Shown piece after piece: positions 1-11,815 of a stretch of DNA of 64,000 bases; within the stretch, counting starts at the first letter, position 1, and each line of letters starts with the position of its first letter. The translations under genes were made by a program, and so were the position numbers. The stretch comes from Owenia fusiformis. Its lineage: Eukaryota; Annelida; Polychaeta; Sabellida; Oweniidae. Location of the stretch: positions 30,190,828 through 30,254,827 of the forward strand of contig CAIIXF020000010.1 in the NCBI GenBank assembly GCA_903813345.2, read 5' to 3'. The notes below the pieces were generated by a model. That model was not told the origin of the DNA, did no database searches, and saw nothing but the letters and a program-made list of their open reading frames with translations.

Positions 1-734
1 CCCTGTGCAAAGTTTAAACTTTTCATGGGACCTTTAAGCATTAATCTTCCATACTTACATTTGAGACAGAGACACATCCAGGTTTTCAGGATTGTAAAGT
101 GTAGCGCACCATGATGTCACTGTCATTATGGTATGGATTCCCTCAACAGTTCCACTGTCAATTTTCTAAAATTTGAAAATCAATTTTCTAAAATATGAAA
201 ATCAGAAAACATGGTTAATGTTCTTAGATTGTTTTGAGATAATGTTACCATTCAATGGTCTTCAAAAGTTACAAGGCTTAAGTAGGACCTAGGAATTTCC
301 TTAAAAAAACGAATTGCAGTTTTTATTCATGCGATAAATTACCCTACCTTATCAGTAATGAGTTGTTGTAGCTTGAGAAACAGAGTTTTATACACGGACG
401 ATCTTTGACACATATCTGGTAAGCCCGAACTGAAACACAAATCCACTAATGGTACTGTATTTGTTAGACATGGGGAATATTTGTCTCGTGTACTTTATGT
501 ATTGTAAAGTAATGTAAATATTTTCTGTATAATTCGTGTTAAGTAGTATATTGACTAATATGTCATGTCATGGGGTCTAAGCCAATAGAAGGTAAAAGTA
601 TGTATATATTATATTGAATTAAAAATACAAATTCACCAACATGTTGGATGTAATGATGCAATATATGGTTGCTTTCTTCTTGGGCTATCATATTGTACAT
701 GACTGGAACTTTTTCTTTGCTAGTTGTTCTACAG
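1..734. other. No gene recognised
   Basis: AT-rich sequence without a convincing open reading frame, RNA gene or repeat structure. It probably belongs to the 3' part, or a further intron, of the minus-strand gene whose exons begin at about 735. Confidence 0.5.
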
Positions 735-1851
735 CTACATTTTTAAGGTGAGATAAAGATGAATTTTTTGTACATACGAAGATCTGTACAATACATACTC
801 TACTGAGTGGGCGTCTTGAACTGTCAATTTCCTCTTTCTGTCCCGCCTCTCACTATCATGACTGTCCTCTGATTGGTCAGATGTCTTAGATGGTTGACAA
901 GTGGGTGGAGCTACTTCTACATTCAACTCATGAAGAATCAATTGAACGAGACATTTCACCCAATGCTGAAAAAATAAATTTTAAAACTTCTACTGATATT
1001 CCATTTTAATCATACAGGAGCACAAAAAATGCATAAAATGTTAGAATTCCCACTGACAGTTATCTTGTTCTGTTCATTATAAATTTCTAGATTAATTTTA
1101 GTTTTGGTATATAAGTATTAGTGGTATAAGTTTTGGAAATATTACTGTCATAAAAATAGAAAAATAAAAACTGTTTTGAATTCATCATCAATCTAGTCAA
1201 TATTTGTAATTGTTCTTTAGTGTAAAAAGAAGACTGAAATATATGTGCATATTTATATATATTGGAATATATAGGTCAAGCATTCTTATACTAGTTTCAC
1301 TAATGATCAACACCTGTGTATGGTCCAGGTTTCCCATATCAATCAAGACAGCTTTCATGATGTCCTGTTTTATCTGTGCCATTTTAGGGTTCAACATTCT
1401 GGTGTTAGAGCCTTCAATAAGTTGCTGGATTGTACTGCATACACTTTCTGTCAATTCTGCTGTTTCAAATCTGTGTGCGCCATTTTGCTGAAAAAATCAA
1501 CATTTTTTCATGAGATAATGGGATTCCTATGTTATATACATACAGCATTCTTTTGATGTCATGGCATGACATATTACTCGGAAAAAATAAATCTAGCTAC
1601 ACTAAACTAAACTAGGCTATTGTACAAGAACATTATTTATCAACTCTGCAAAATAATTCTTGTTCAATTCTCCAAAAATCATTAGACTGATAAAGTGAAA
1701 ATAACTTGTTACCTGTGCAAGCACTGAACAACAGGTGGTTAACAAAGCCTCTTTTTGAGATCGGGAGAGCACTGGAACGAGGCCTTCCTTCTCGCATTGT
1801 ATAATCGTGATGAGACATTTTCCAAAACTAAGCTCCAGAGCTGCTATGTTC
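735..1851 (-). CDS. Three consecutive exons of an unidentified host gene (partial)
   Basis: Three minus-strand exons join in phase: 1851-1713 (139 nt; acceptor after ttttccag, donor cag|gtaac), 1487-1314 (174 nt, 58 codons; donor cag|gtgtt) and 965 to about 735 (acceptor after ttttttcag). The first ends, and the next two begin, on whole codons, which is unlikely by chance. The peptide is mostly helical, with Leu/Ile/Cys-rich stretches such as LLTTCCSVLAQ and WVKCLVQLILHEL, then a charged segment (HDSERRDRKRKL). That pattern would suit a HEAT- or armadillo-type protein, but I do not recognise the family. The last exon either ends at the stop near 735 or splices at a gtatgt donor near 770. Upstream exons are missing or lie further right; the exon at 20507-20640 is on the same strand but its end phase (0) does not fit the first exon here directly, so at least one exon would lie between them. 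Confidence 0.5.
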
Positions 1852-2910
1852 CTGGAAAAATTAGACAAATAGGCATATTTTAAGATACATTTGTAATCAA
1901 AATTGACCACTCTAGTAAATCATGCAACCTATATTTGGTATGATATCATTCTTATGTTCTCAAACAATTAAAAATACCTATGACAATATGATATCATAAA
2001 CATATCCAATATACATAATAAGTTTTCTTAGTTCATGAAAAGGGGTCAGGGTTTGTTGTAATTCTTCATAATATATACATAAAGCCATAATACTATGTTG
2101 GCCACGACTATAATAGATGGCATGACTAAATAGCACAAACTACCGTAGGAACAATGGAAGCCAAAACGCCAGTGTGTAGTGTTAAAACGTGAGCAAAAAG
2201 CCTTATTAATTTTCCTATGTTCTTAAGTCATGTTTTCTCATTGTGCATAAAATGTAAAATTAATTTCGAGCACGCTAGCCTAAAGAAATGTTTTTTTGGA
2301 TACCATTTGATATGCTCTATTTTTTCAATAGTACTTTTTTGCTAGGTTTTTGTGCCTCTGTTATCTTTCTAAGCTGGGGCACAGATAAATGACACTTATT
2401 GAAAAATGAAATTAATAAAATATTGAAAGTTACCTTGTTTCTAATACTGTAGAAAATGCAAACTGCAAATCATCATTGCTCTGTTTGGCAAATAATCATT
2501 TAACAGATTGTATTCCCTTTCCAATACGCTTTATCCATGAAAATGGAGCCACTATTGACTATCTTATAAATTCTAAAAGTAAACTACAATTTCGCCAAAT
2601 ATTCGTAAATTGCATTCTCCTATGAATTTGAGAGAAAAACAGTCTATTTCAAAAACTACTTGATGGACACCTTTGTTATCTTTTATGCATGTTCCTAATG
2701 CTTATACAAACTGTGGTATCATAATTATAATGATGAACCTCTTCAAATTTTAGATTATATAATATATATATATTTTTACTCTTCCCTACCACAAACTTTC
2801 TAATTTCACTTATTCGATTTTGAATCCGTTGCTAGGCAAAATCAAGGACCGAAATTATATCGGAATAATAATAAGTCAGCAATTATCTATTTTCTTACTT
2901 AATCATTAAT
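1852..2910. other. No gene recognised (probable intron)
   Basis: AT-rich DNA with short poly-A/T runs and a TA microsatellite near 2760. No exon with good splice sites was found. It may be intron of the minus-strand gene on its left. Confidence 0.4.
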
Positions 2911-3079
2911 TAGAATGCCGGTTTCGAAGAAACGGCATTCTATAGTTTTCGCCTTTTTCTTATTTTTATTATTAGACTCCAGATGTCAATCTGGAGTCTA
3001 TTGTTTTTGCCAGTATTCTTCTTTATTATTCTTCTTATTATTATTATTCTTCTACCTACGTTTTCTCAGTAACTAGAAG

Positions 3080-4740
3080 ACATTGAGTCAAGATCTGTAT
3101 ATGGTCAATTTAGGCTCAGTATCTAGTTCCTCGGAAATTGGGTCAAATTTTTATCTAGGTCAGAGGTCAAGAACTAGGTCAAATCCAGTACTTTGTCACT
3201 TTTTTCGACTTTCTCGGTCGTCCTTCAATATTTTCGATCCGGGTTTTTTTCATTGTGTTCCTTATAAAAAAGTAGGAAATCTAGGGTCGATTTAGTTTTT
3301 TGATATCTCAAACCGATTTCGAGATATCAGTGTCCGAAAACGAGGTCCAAAAAAAATTTCTCCGAATCAAATGTCCAGGATATTAGTCTTATAGGAAATT
3401 TTCTCAGGATTCCGAATCTGAAAACCAAATTCGAATCAGACTTCCAGTTCGGAAGTTATGGCATTTTGAAAACTCAAAAATCGCTAAATTTGGTGCCCAT
3501 GTTAAGTCAATGGGAAAAAAGATTTTTTTGAAGTGAAAAATACGGAATATAGACTGAGTTCAGCTTCATATAATCAAAGCCTTTAAAAGAAGGGGACCTC
3601 AAAAGCCATCTAGCTTGAAAATTTGGACACCAAAATGCCTAGGTCAAAATCTAGGTCAAATTCATAGGTTTTCCTTATTTTTTTGATTCTGACACTACAC
3701 TTTAATTATATTCTTCGAAATTGTGTATACATGTAGCCAAGAATATGCTTATAGTGTTAGCCTTTTGCCGTCAGAAAGTATTTTGACCCACTTTTGAGAT
3801 ATGGTGTCCAAGAAGTAGGTCAAAATAAAAAATTCTCCAAATTTAATATATGAGTTATGTATTAAGGCAAAAAGTTTGTCAGAAATCCGAATCTGCAAAC
3901 CAAATTTTGATCCGACTTCCGGTTCGGAAGTTATGGCGTGTCCGAAAAGTAGGTCAAAATAAAAAATCTCCAAATTTAACATATGAGTTATGAATTAGGG
4001 GTAGAATTTTGTCAGGAATCTGAATCTGCAAACCAAATTTCGATCCGACTTCCGGTTCGGAAGTTATGGCATTTTGAAAGCTCAAAAATCGCTAAATTTG
4101 GTGCCCATGTTAAGTCAATGGGAAAAATGATTTTTTGAAGTGAAGAATACGAAATGTAGACTGAGTTCAGCTTCATATAATCAAAGCCTTTAAAAGAAGG
4201 GGACCTCAAAAGCCACATAGCTTCAAAATTTGGACACCAAAATGCCTAGGTCAAAATCTAGGTAAAATTCAAAGTTTTTTCTTATTTTTGCGATTCTGAC
4301 ACTACACTTTAATTATATTCTTTGAAATTGTGTATACATGTAGCCAAGAGTGTGCTAATAGCGTTAGCCTTTTGCCGTCGGAAAGTATTTTGACCCACTT
4401 TTGAGATATGGTGTCCGAAAAGTAGGTCAAAATGAAATTCTCCAAATTTAACGTTTGAGTTATGAATTAAGTTATGAATTGAGTTAATAGAATTTTCTCA
4501 GAAATCTGAATCTGCAAACCAAATTTCGATCCGACTTCCGGTTCCGAAGTTATGGTGTGTCCAAAAAGTAGGTCAAAATATAAATTCGCCAAATTTAACG
4601 TATGAGTTATGAATAAGGGGTAGAATGTTGTCAGGAATCCGAATCTTTAAATCAAATTTTGATCCGACTTCAGGTTCGGAAGTTATGGCGTTTTGAAATT
4701 TCTGAAAATCAATCTGATGGTATCCTGATAGAAAGTCAAG
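3080..4740 (+). repeat. Internal direct repeats of the inner element (about 600-bp period)
   Basis: Blocks near 3420-3660 and 4020-4270 are nearly the same (shared phrases include 'cttccggttcggaagttatg' and 'gactgagttcagcttcatat'), offset by about 600 bp. Shorter copies of the same phrases recur near 3900 and 4540-4690. No coding potential is evident; the small open frames here are incidental. Confidence 0.65.
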
Positions 4741-4764
4741 AGTAGAGAAGAAAATATTGAAAAA

Positions 4765-4965
4765 TTCATCCATCCATCCTTCCTATCTGATCCTATCCTT
4801 CCTATCTATCCTTCCTTCGTATCCTTTCCTTCCTATCCTTCCTATCCTCTCCTATCATATCCTTTCTTCCTATTCTGTTCTATCCTATCCTTCTTTTTTA
4901 TTCTATCCTATCGTTCCTTCCCGTTATATCCTCTCCTACCTTCCTATTTTATCCATCCATCTTAT
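4765..4965 (+). repeat. Pyrimidine-rich microsatellite (TCCTATCCTTCC-like)
   Basis: Imperfect repeats of tcctatcc/ttcctatc. It lies directly inside the 3' end of the inner Helentron-like element, where such elements typically carry simple repeats. Confidence 0.8.
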
Positions 4966-6727
4966 TCTGAATGACTCAGCTTATTCTGGATGACTCGGCT
5001 TATTTTAGATGACTGGGCTTAAAAAAGTCTAGATCTGGAGTCTGAAATTGAACTTCGTTCAATTTCCAAAGTCTAGTTATTATTATTCCACGCAAGATTT
5101 CTCCGCACACACCGACATGTCAGCTAATTAGCATATACCATCAACCTTGACATGTTCCTGGGCTACAGGGAAATGCCTTCATTTTTTTAATTAGCCCCTC
5201 CCTAATTAGCCAAGGTCAAATCGCAAATTTTTACATTTTTGCACGTACAAGGAGTAACCATTTTTATTTTTTACCCAAAATTTGCATATGCCATCCCTCA
5301 CAATTGCCATTTCACATATATTCCGGGTTTTAAAATTGGGTGCCCCAAATTTGAAAAATGGGGCACCCCAGTGGGGCAAAATTTGAAAACTGTGTATCCG
5401 ATCCCAATTCTGAGCAGATATAAAGAATAGAAGCCCCTGATTCCAAATATGCTTTCGGTTTTGGAATCCGACCTCTGAGTGACCTTGAAAAGGTCAACAA
5501 GTTCAAAAATCAAAATCGCTCAAATTGATTCCAAATTGGTACCATTGTATTACACTGTACTCGGATAGAGTAAATTAGGTCACCATTTTGACCTTGACCT
5601 TTGACATTGACCTTCAAATGACCTCAAAGTTGAAAACTAGGATTTTCATTCCAATTCTTTGCAAGTATGAAGTATGGATGTCCCTGATTCTAAATATGCT
5701 TGTGGTTTTGGAATTTGACCTCCGGGTGACCTTGAAAAGGTCAAAAAGGTTAAATTGCTAAAATTGCTCAAATTGATTCGAAATTGGTACCATTGTATTA
5801 CACTGTACTAAACTAGAGTAAATTAGGTCAACATTTTGACCTTGACCTTTGACCTTCACCGTAAAATGACGTAAAACTTATTTCTTGTTTTACCTGTTCA
5901 AGGAGCCACTGTAGTTATTTTTTGCATGCCTTACTCTTCCCATTTAACATATCTCTAGGGTTTATAATTTGGGTGATTTTCATTCCAATTCTTTGCAAGT
6001 ATGAAGTATGGATGTCCCTGATTCTAAATATGCTTGTGGTTTTGGAATTTGACCTCCGGGTTACCTTGAAAAGGTCAAAAAGGTTAAATTGCTAAAATTG
6101 CTCAAATTGATTCGAAATTGGTACCATTGTATTACACTGTACTTAACTATAGTAAATTAGGTCAACATTTTGACCTTGACCTTTGACCTTCAACGTAAAA
6201 TGACGTAAGACATATTTCTTGTTTTTCATGTACAAGGAGCCAAATAAAGTAAAGATTCTTCCAAATCGCCATTTTTGGTGATATTTGTGGTATTGTGGTG
6301 ATAAAACAGCTTTAATTGCAATAAAAACTAATTTTCTTCGATTAAAGTACACTTCCGGTTTGCTATTGTCTATGTCTATGTCAATAATATCTGCAAAAGA
6401 CTAAAAAGCCCATATAGAGCAGATTACTGTATATTATGACTGCCTAAATGGTATCAAGAAATAACAAGTTTAACACTTTGTTTTCCTAATCTATATAGGG
6501 GGCACGCGACAGCGCTTTAAAGCGCGTCTGGGAGGATAAGGGTACGGGTTTTTAAATTGAGTGCCAAAATTTCAAAAATATGGCAAAATATGATATCAAA
6601 TATGCTTTCGGTTTTGGAATTCGACCTCTGCGTGACCTTGAAAAAGGTCAATTGTGCACCGAATTTGCTGCTGCGGCGAGAAACGGCATTCTACGAAATC
6701 GCCCCCGTGGCGATTTTAAATGTCTAG

Positions 6728-7018
6728 TTGTTATTGAAAGTACTTCTAAAAATATGAATATTAAAGACAAAAACAACTTGGAATTGGTGATTATTCAATT
6801 TTGGCTCCACTGATTTCAATGAGTTTTTGCGATACCTGCTTCAGTTCTATGAATGCTATTACCTGGATTTTTATTTCATACAACATTTTTGACACCCCCT
6901 AAGTCATGTTGACCTCAATTTGACCTTTGAGGAGGAGGGTACTTCTTTGGTCTTGCGAATTAGTGTTATAAAAAGAGTGCAGACATTTGGGTTAATTGTA
7001 TCATTGATCACGAATATA
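6728..7018. other. No feature recognised
   Basis: Unique AT-rich sequence between the Helentron-like element and the mariner-type inverted repeat. Confidence 0.5.
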
Positions 7019-7369
7019 CAGGGTGTCTCAAAAAATGTACCCAAAAGTATATCAAGAGCACAGATAAACCAATCAATATTTTCAGACATTTTTTGCATGG
7101 TCATGTAGAGTAAACATGAAAGTTTTCTCCCCAATACACCATTTACATTTCAGTCTTGCGTTTTTGATGCTTTAATCCTTTACCTTTTACACCACATAAT
7201 CGATGTAATCTTATATTTCGATGACAGCCTGTATCCTTACTGCTACATTGTTCATCACATTTGAAAATAATTCCAGTGGAATGTTTTGGATTTCTCTTTG
7301 GATGTTGCCCTTAAGTTGTTCTAGGTCTTTTTGCTTGGCATTAAAACACTCCTTCAAATAGCCACAGAG

Positions 7370-8118
7370 AACAAGGCACAGGACGTGAATGAGATCACAC
7401 CATCAAATAGGCAGACACTATGAACCAGGAAAGCTGTTCTCCTATTATGTTTACAAATTTCAAGAACAAGAAAACAAGATGGCTGCCCAAAAGTTAATCA
7501 GCTCTAATACTTGATATCCTCTATCATTTGTGTAAATTTGAAGGAAATCCGATGAGCTGTTTTCCTGAAATGGCGATGACAATATTTTTCGAAAAACCTT
7601 CAAAATGGCCACCAGCTTATGTTTACAAATTTCAAGAACAAGAAAACAAGATGGCCACCCAAAAGTTAATCAGCTCTAGTACTTGATATCCTCTATCATT
7701 TGTGTAAATTTGAAGGAAATCAGATGAGCGGTTTTCCTGAAATGGCGATGACAAGATTATTCAAAAAATCTTCAAAATGGCTGCCAGAAAACAAGATGGC
7801 CACCCAAAAGTCAATCAGCTCTAGTACTTGATATCCTCTATCATTTGTGTAAATTTGAAGGAAATCCAATGAGTGGTTTTCCTGAAATGGCGATGACAAG
7901 ATTTTTCGAAAAACCTTCAAAATGGCCGCCAGAAAACAAGATGGCCACCCAAAAGTTAATCAGCTCTAGTACTTCATATGCTCTATCATCTCTGCGAATT
8001 TGAAGAAAATCTGATGAGCAGTTTTCCTTAAACGGCGATGACAAAAAGCGGGACGATCACGATCACGACCACGACCACGACCAGTATGACAACTATATCC
8101 CACCGATGGTGTGATAAA
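7370..8118 (+). mobile_element. ATC-hairpin element 1 (tandem-array carrier)
   Basis: It begins with AACAAGGCACAG, the same left end as the elements at 26 kb, then the end motif ATCACACCATC (7394-7404). It carries four monomers of an AAAATGGCC-containing repeat, then a GACCAC-type microsatellite (8051-8082), then a terminal hairpin ATCCCACC-gat-GGTGTGAT (about 8097-8115). The arm of the 3' hairpin is the reverse complement of the 5' motif. No coding sequence. See the finding on the shared end structure. Confidence 0.6.
7440..8040 (+). repeat. Tandem array, about 147-171 bp monomers
   Basis: Four monomers recognisable by 'cagctctagtacttgatatc' near 7499, 7670, 7816 and 7963, each with an AAAATGGC or AAGATGGC block. 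Long open frames on the minus strand are only the repeat read through. Confidence 0.85.
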
Positions 8119-8746
8119 AATGTTTGAGGATGACAATGGCAGAACAAACACAGATAATCAGGTCAATTATCGGCAAATGATTCAGGAGTTACCTTCCAGA
8201 GTTAGGCAGGCTAGCCTGGAGACCAAATGATATCCAAATGAAAACACAGTGGTCTCAAATTGATACACACAACAAAAACTACACTAGAATACCAACCAAT
8301 GCAGTTTCTTGAACCTCTGACCTCTTTGTATAAGGGGGCTATAAGACATTGTGAGGGCCTCCCTATTCACCATATTTGTCGACCCATACTTTTTTCTCTG
8401 AGGCTATTTAAAGGACCATTTTTATGCTAAACTCAAGTTAAGAGACCTAGAACAACTTAAAACCAGCATCCAAACAGAAATCAAAACATTCCACCAGAAA
8501 TATCAAATATGATGAACAATGTAGAAGTAATGATGCAGACTATCATCGAAATATGACGTTATTGAATATGTGGTGTAAAAGATAACAGGTCAACGTATCA
8601 AAAAGGCAAAACTGAATTAAAATATGTATATAGGGGAAAAAACTTTTATCTTTTATCTACAAGACCATGCAAAAAATGTCTGAAAATATTGATTGGTTTG
8701 TCTATGGTGTTGATATACTTTTGGGTACATTTTTTGAGACACCCTA

Positions 8747-9480
8747 TATATGTTTCTTTAAATTGATTGATCATAAAAGTTTCATTAATCTGTAATGCCG
8801 TTTTGCACAGTACACAATGATATCAGACAATTTTATATGTATCTAAATTCAAATATTATTAAAAATCTCTCATTGTTAATTGGAAATTGGTCAGCTATAT
8901 CGTTCGAGAAAAGTAACATTTACATGAGAGAAGTGAGAATGAGTTTCAAGATTTAAAACATCGGCTTTCCATTGTGATTTTATATGATGAAAAACATTTG
9001 AAACGTATTGCCATAAAATGACGTTTTTACGAGCATAAAATATGCATTTTGAGATAGAAGATCTGACACGATAGTTTCATATTTTTGGTGTGGTGTTTAA
9101 TTTACACCCTCCTACGTCCCTGAACTATTTAAAGAACATTTTGATAAAGAGTTTTAAAATTTATAAGTAAGAAGATAAAATAATTGACAAGATGAAATAT
9201 GGCACTTGAAAGCTGCATGCTGATAAGTATAGTGTATTTATTGCATCAATATTCGTAACATTAATATCTTCGGTTTTTACCCCACAGAGTAAGTTAAACC
9301 GAACTTAAACAAAACCAGTTACAACAAATGGTACCTACTATCCCACATATAATTGACTGTCTTACACAACAAATATGTAAAATGCTTAAAAACTGTGTTC
9401 GACCCGATCAAATATAAATTTGATAAGTATTTTAAATATGTGCGATGCCAAGTACCATTCGTATTGGGTATACATATTAA
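8747..9480. other. No gene recognised
   Basis: AT-rich, no splice-supported exon, no clear repeat. Confidence 0.5.
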
Positions 9481-9499
9481 TTTGTGGTAAACATATTCA

Positions 9500-9940
9500 T
9501 TTGTGGGGTAAGTCACGTGACTTACCGAATGCTTTTATATAAACCAATGTTCACTGTTTTGATGTGGGGTAAGTCACGTGACTTCGACCATGTGACTTGC
9601 ACCATCTATATATTCAAAGAGCTCTGGTGTGATTCTCCAATGGCGAAAACGTATCTTCTTTTAAGAAAGGATCGCTTGTAGCCTCAAGCCTGTTGTAATG
9701 ATCTAATAACTTCTCAATTATCTCTCTGAATTGTGAATATGAATCGTATTCAAATTCTTTTTCCTCGCTTGTTTCATCCATTTTGAAATAATTTCTACGT
9801 CACTGGTCACGTGATTTACCGAATGGTTTTATGCTACATGCAACATGTGTCATTTATGTGGGGTAAGTCACGTGACTTACCCCACATAATTTTATGCGAA
9901 AGTACATGTCATTAATTATGTGGGGTAAGTCACTATATGT
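9500..9940. repeat. Cluster of GTGGGGTAAGTCACGTGACT palindromic sites
   Basis: The block GTGGGGTAAGTCACGTGACT occurs near 9503, 9563 and 9858, with partial copies near 9800 and 9920. The copy at 9854-9889 is a perfect 36-bp palindrome centred on the E-box CACGTG. This may be the remains of inverted-repeat mobile elements or a cluster of bHLH-type binding sites; the sequence alone cannot decide. Confidence 0.6.
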
Positions 9941-10234
9941 CCGTGCTATTTTGTACTCTATGATTGTTCGGTAAATGAACATTGTTTGGTTCTAAAGTGT
10001 ATTTGTATTTGATGCGTGTTCTAAATATATCTGTCAACCGTCTTTGTTCGTGTGTATACATGGACTTAAATATGTGATATTTTACCAAACACTGAACAAC
10101 ATAAACCGCATATACAAGTGCATTTACCGCATATATAGTTACATAAATCAAATATAAATGTGTAAAAACAAACAAATTCATTACGTGTTTCGAACCATTT
10201 TAATAGAGTGGAATATCAATGGTTGTAATCAAAT

Positions 10235-10520
10235 ACAGTAAAACCTGTCTGATGGAATACCTCTCTGTAGGGAAAACCTATGAACAAGGAATGCTTTTCA
10301 AAAGAACCGAATATTTTGCCATTGACTTACATGTTAACGGACCCTCTCTGTAGGGAAAACCTTCGAACAGGGAACAAGGAACACTATTTTGGTGCAAATT
10401 ATGAAAATTCACCTGAGAACAAGGAATATGGAATATTGGTGACACTGTATATTCCATTATTTTTCAGAGGTGTGAAAGTCTTAAGCCAATATCTGATTCT
10501 AAAAAGCTTGGATTAATATG
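10235..10520. repeat. Possible pogo/Tc1-type MITE fragment
   Basis: 'acagtaaaacctgtctgatg' at about 10237 resembles the CAGTAAAACCTGT terminus of pogo-like MITEs. 'ctctctgtagggaaaacct' is then repeated at about 10260 and 10344. No matching right end was found, so it is called partial. Confidence 0.3.
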
Positions 10521-11084
10521 ATTGAGATTAAGATAAGCCAATTGTTTACAAGATGTAGCATCCCACCCACTGTTAATAACCTTGATATATTTTAAAACTA
10601 ATACTAATCTGTTTGTTACTAATTATCATGACACTTATTCTTCCTTTCAACAAACCTAATTACATCTAATCAGTTGTGATAATCTAGGGATTGACACAAT
10701 TGTTAATGGAGATAACAGATAAGTACATGTGTCATGTTGAAATTCGATACAAGTGGCATGAAATTTTGTGTTTTTCTGTAATTTATTGATGCTAGTTTAG
10801 CACAGAGCTGTTTTTTTCTTAGTACCCTATATGGGACTAATTTTTGGGGTCATGGTGCTCAAACAGCATTGATAAGTGCTATCTAAACAGTATTGTGCTA
10901 TTTGGGATTGGTCATATATATATAATAATAATGAGTTAGTTGACATCTTACACTTAACTAGACCCTTCTTCAACATTAAATTACTTTGTAAATCATTAAC
11001 ATCATGTACTCACTTTTTAATCAGTGATTGCATTCATTAACAAGAACACAAATGTGTACAAAATGTCCCCACCAATGGGTGATC

Positions 11085-11815
11085 TCGTCAAATGGTTATC
11101 CTGAAAATGAGTAGACAAGATTTTACCGACACAAATTTGGGATAGAAAATCCAAAATGGCCACCTTTAAATTTACCCAGAATGCCAAAAATTTAGTCAGT
11201 TCTAGATTTGCCTACTAAGAACCACACCTGAAAATTTGAAATTGATTCGTCACACAGTTCACCAGAAAACATGTGAACATTAGAGACTTTACAGACAAGA
11301 TTTTAGGACGGAAAATCCAAAATGGCTGAATGAACGCAGAATGCCAAAAAACTAATCAGATCTAGATTTTAATACTAAGAATCATCCCTGAAAATTTGAA
11401 ATTAATCTACCAATCAGTTCACCTAAAAATGCGTAGACAAGACTTTACAGGCAAGATTTTAAGATGGAAAATCCAAAATGGCTGCCTTGACATTTATCCA
11501 GAATATCAAAAAACTAATCAGATCTAGATTTTCATACTAAAAATCATCCCTGAAAATTTGAAATTGATCTACCCAATGGTTCACCTGGAAATGCGTAGAC
11601 AAGATTTTACAGACAAGATTTTAGGACGGAAAATCCAAAATGGCTGCCTTGACATTTACTCAGAATGCCAAAAAACTAATCAGATCTAGATTTTCATACT
11701 TAGAATCATCCCTGAAAATTTGAAATTGATCTACCAAATGTTTCAGCTGAAAACCCGTAGACAAGACTTTAAAGACAATATTTTAGGATGGAAACATCCA
11801 AAATGGCCGACAATA
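11085..11815 (+). repeat. Tandem array of about 155-bp monomers (AAAATGGCY family)
   Basis: Four to five monomers, each with 'gacggaaaatccaaaatggc', 'agaatgccaaaaaactaatc' and 'catccctgaaaatttgaaat'. The same three blocks form the array at 26-30 kb, so the two are related families. No microsatellite/hairpin end was found next to it, so it may be a truncated carrier element. Confidence 0.85.

Larger units (their letters stand above)
2974..5076 (+). mobile_element. Helentron-like non-autonomous element (inner, nested)
   Basis: It starts with a perfect 11-bp stem (AGACTCCAGAT, loop gtca, ATCTGGAGTCT; 2974-2999) followed by CTATTGTTTTTGCC, close to the motif at the same place in the outer element. 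The right end repeats ATCTGGAGTCT (5033-5043), then has a perfect 10-bp hairpin (GAAATTGAAC, ttc, GTTCAATTTC; 5044-5066), then CAAAGTCTAG|T. It inserted into an ATT-rich stretch of the outer element: (tta)n-like sequence lies on both sides. A pyrimidine microsatellite precedes the 3' hairpin, as in HINEs. Confidence 0.6.
2911..6727 (+). mobile_element. Helentron-like non-autonomous element (outer)
   Basis: The left end holds a hairpin (AATGCCGGTTTC / GAAACGGCATT, 2914-2939, one bulge) followed by CTATAGTTTTCGCC. The right end repeats the second arm (GAAACGGCATTCTA, about 6680-6693), followed by a second hairpin (AAATCGCC 6696-6703, loop, GGCGATTT 6709-6716) and the terminus TAAATGTCTAG|T. A terminal inverted repeat that is internal at the 3' side, then a hairpin and a short tail, is the asymmetric-end architecture described for Helentrons and their HINE derivatives. 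There is no replicase gene, so it is non-autonomous. The body carries two related roughly 330-bp units (5640-5880 and 5970-6230) rich in TGACCTT motifs. A second element (2974-5076) sits inside it. Assignment rests on structure only. Confidence 0.6.
7019..8746. mobile_element. Fold-back mariner-type element
   Basis: The ends read CAGGGTGTCTCAAAAAATG... and the reverse complement, flanked by TA, typical of mariner elements. The inverted arms are very long (about 7019-7369 and 8394-8746, some 350 bp). Both arms contain the same decayed coding segment, with a DLEQLK..IQ.EI...P pattern resembling a mariner/IS630 transposase C-terminus, so the element looks like an inverted duplication of a transposase 3' end. 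The region between the arms (8119-8393) shows no usable frame. A separate array element (7370-8118) is inserted at the inner edge of the left arm. No functional transposase remains. Confidence 0.65.

Noticed and set aside
4757-4993. Ile/Leu/Pro-rich membrane-like protein
   Set aside because: Encoded by the TCCTATCC microsatellite inside the Helentron-like element.
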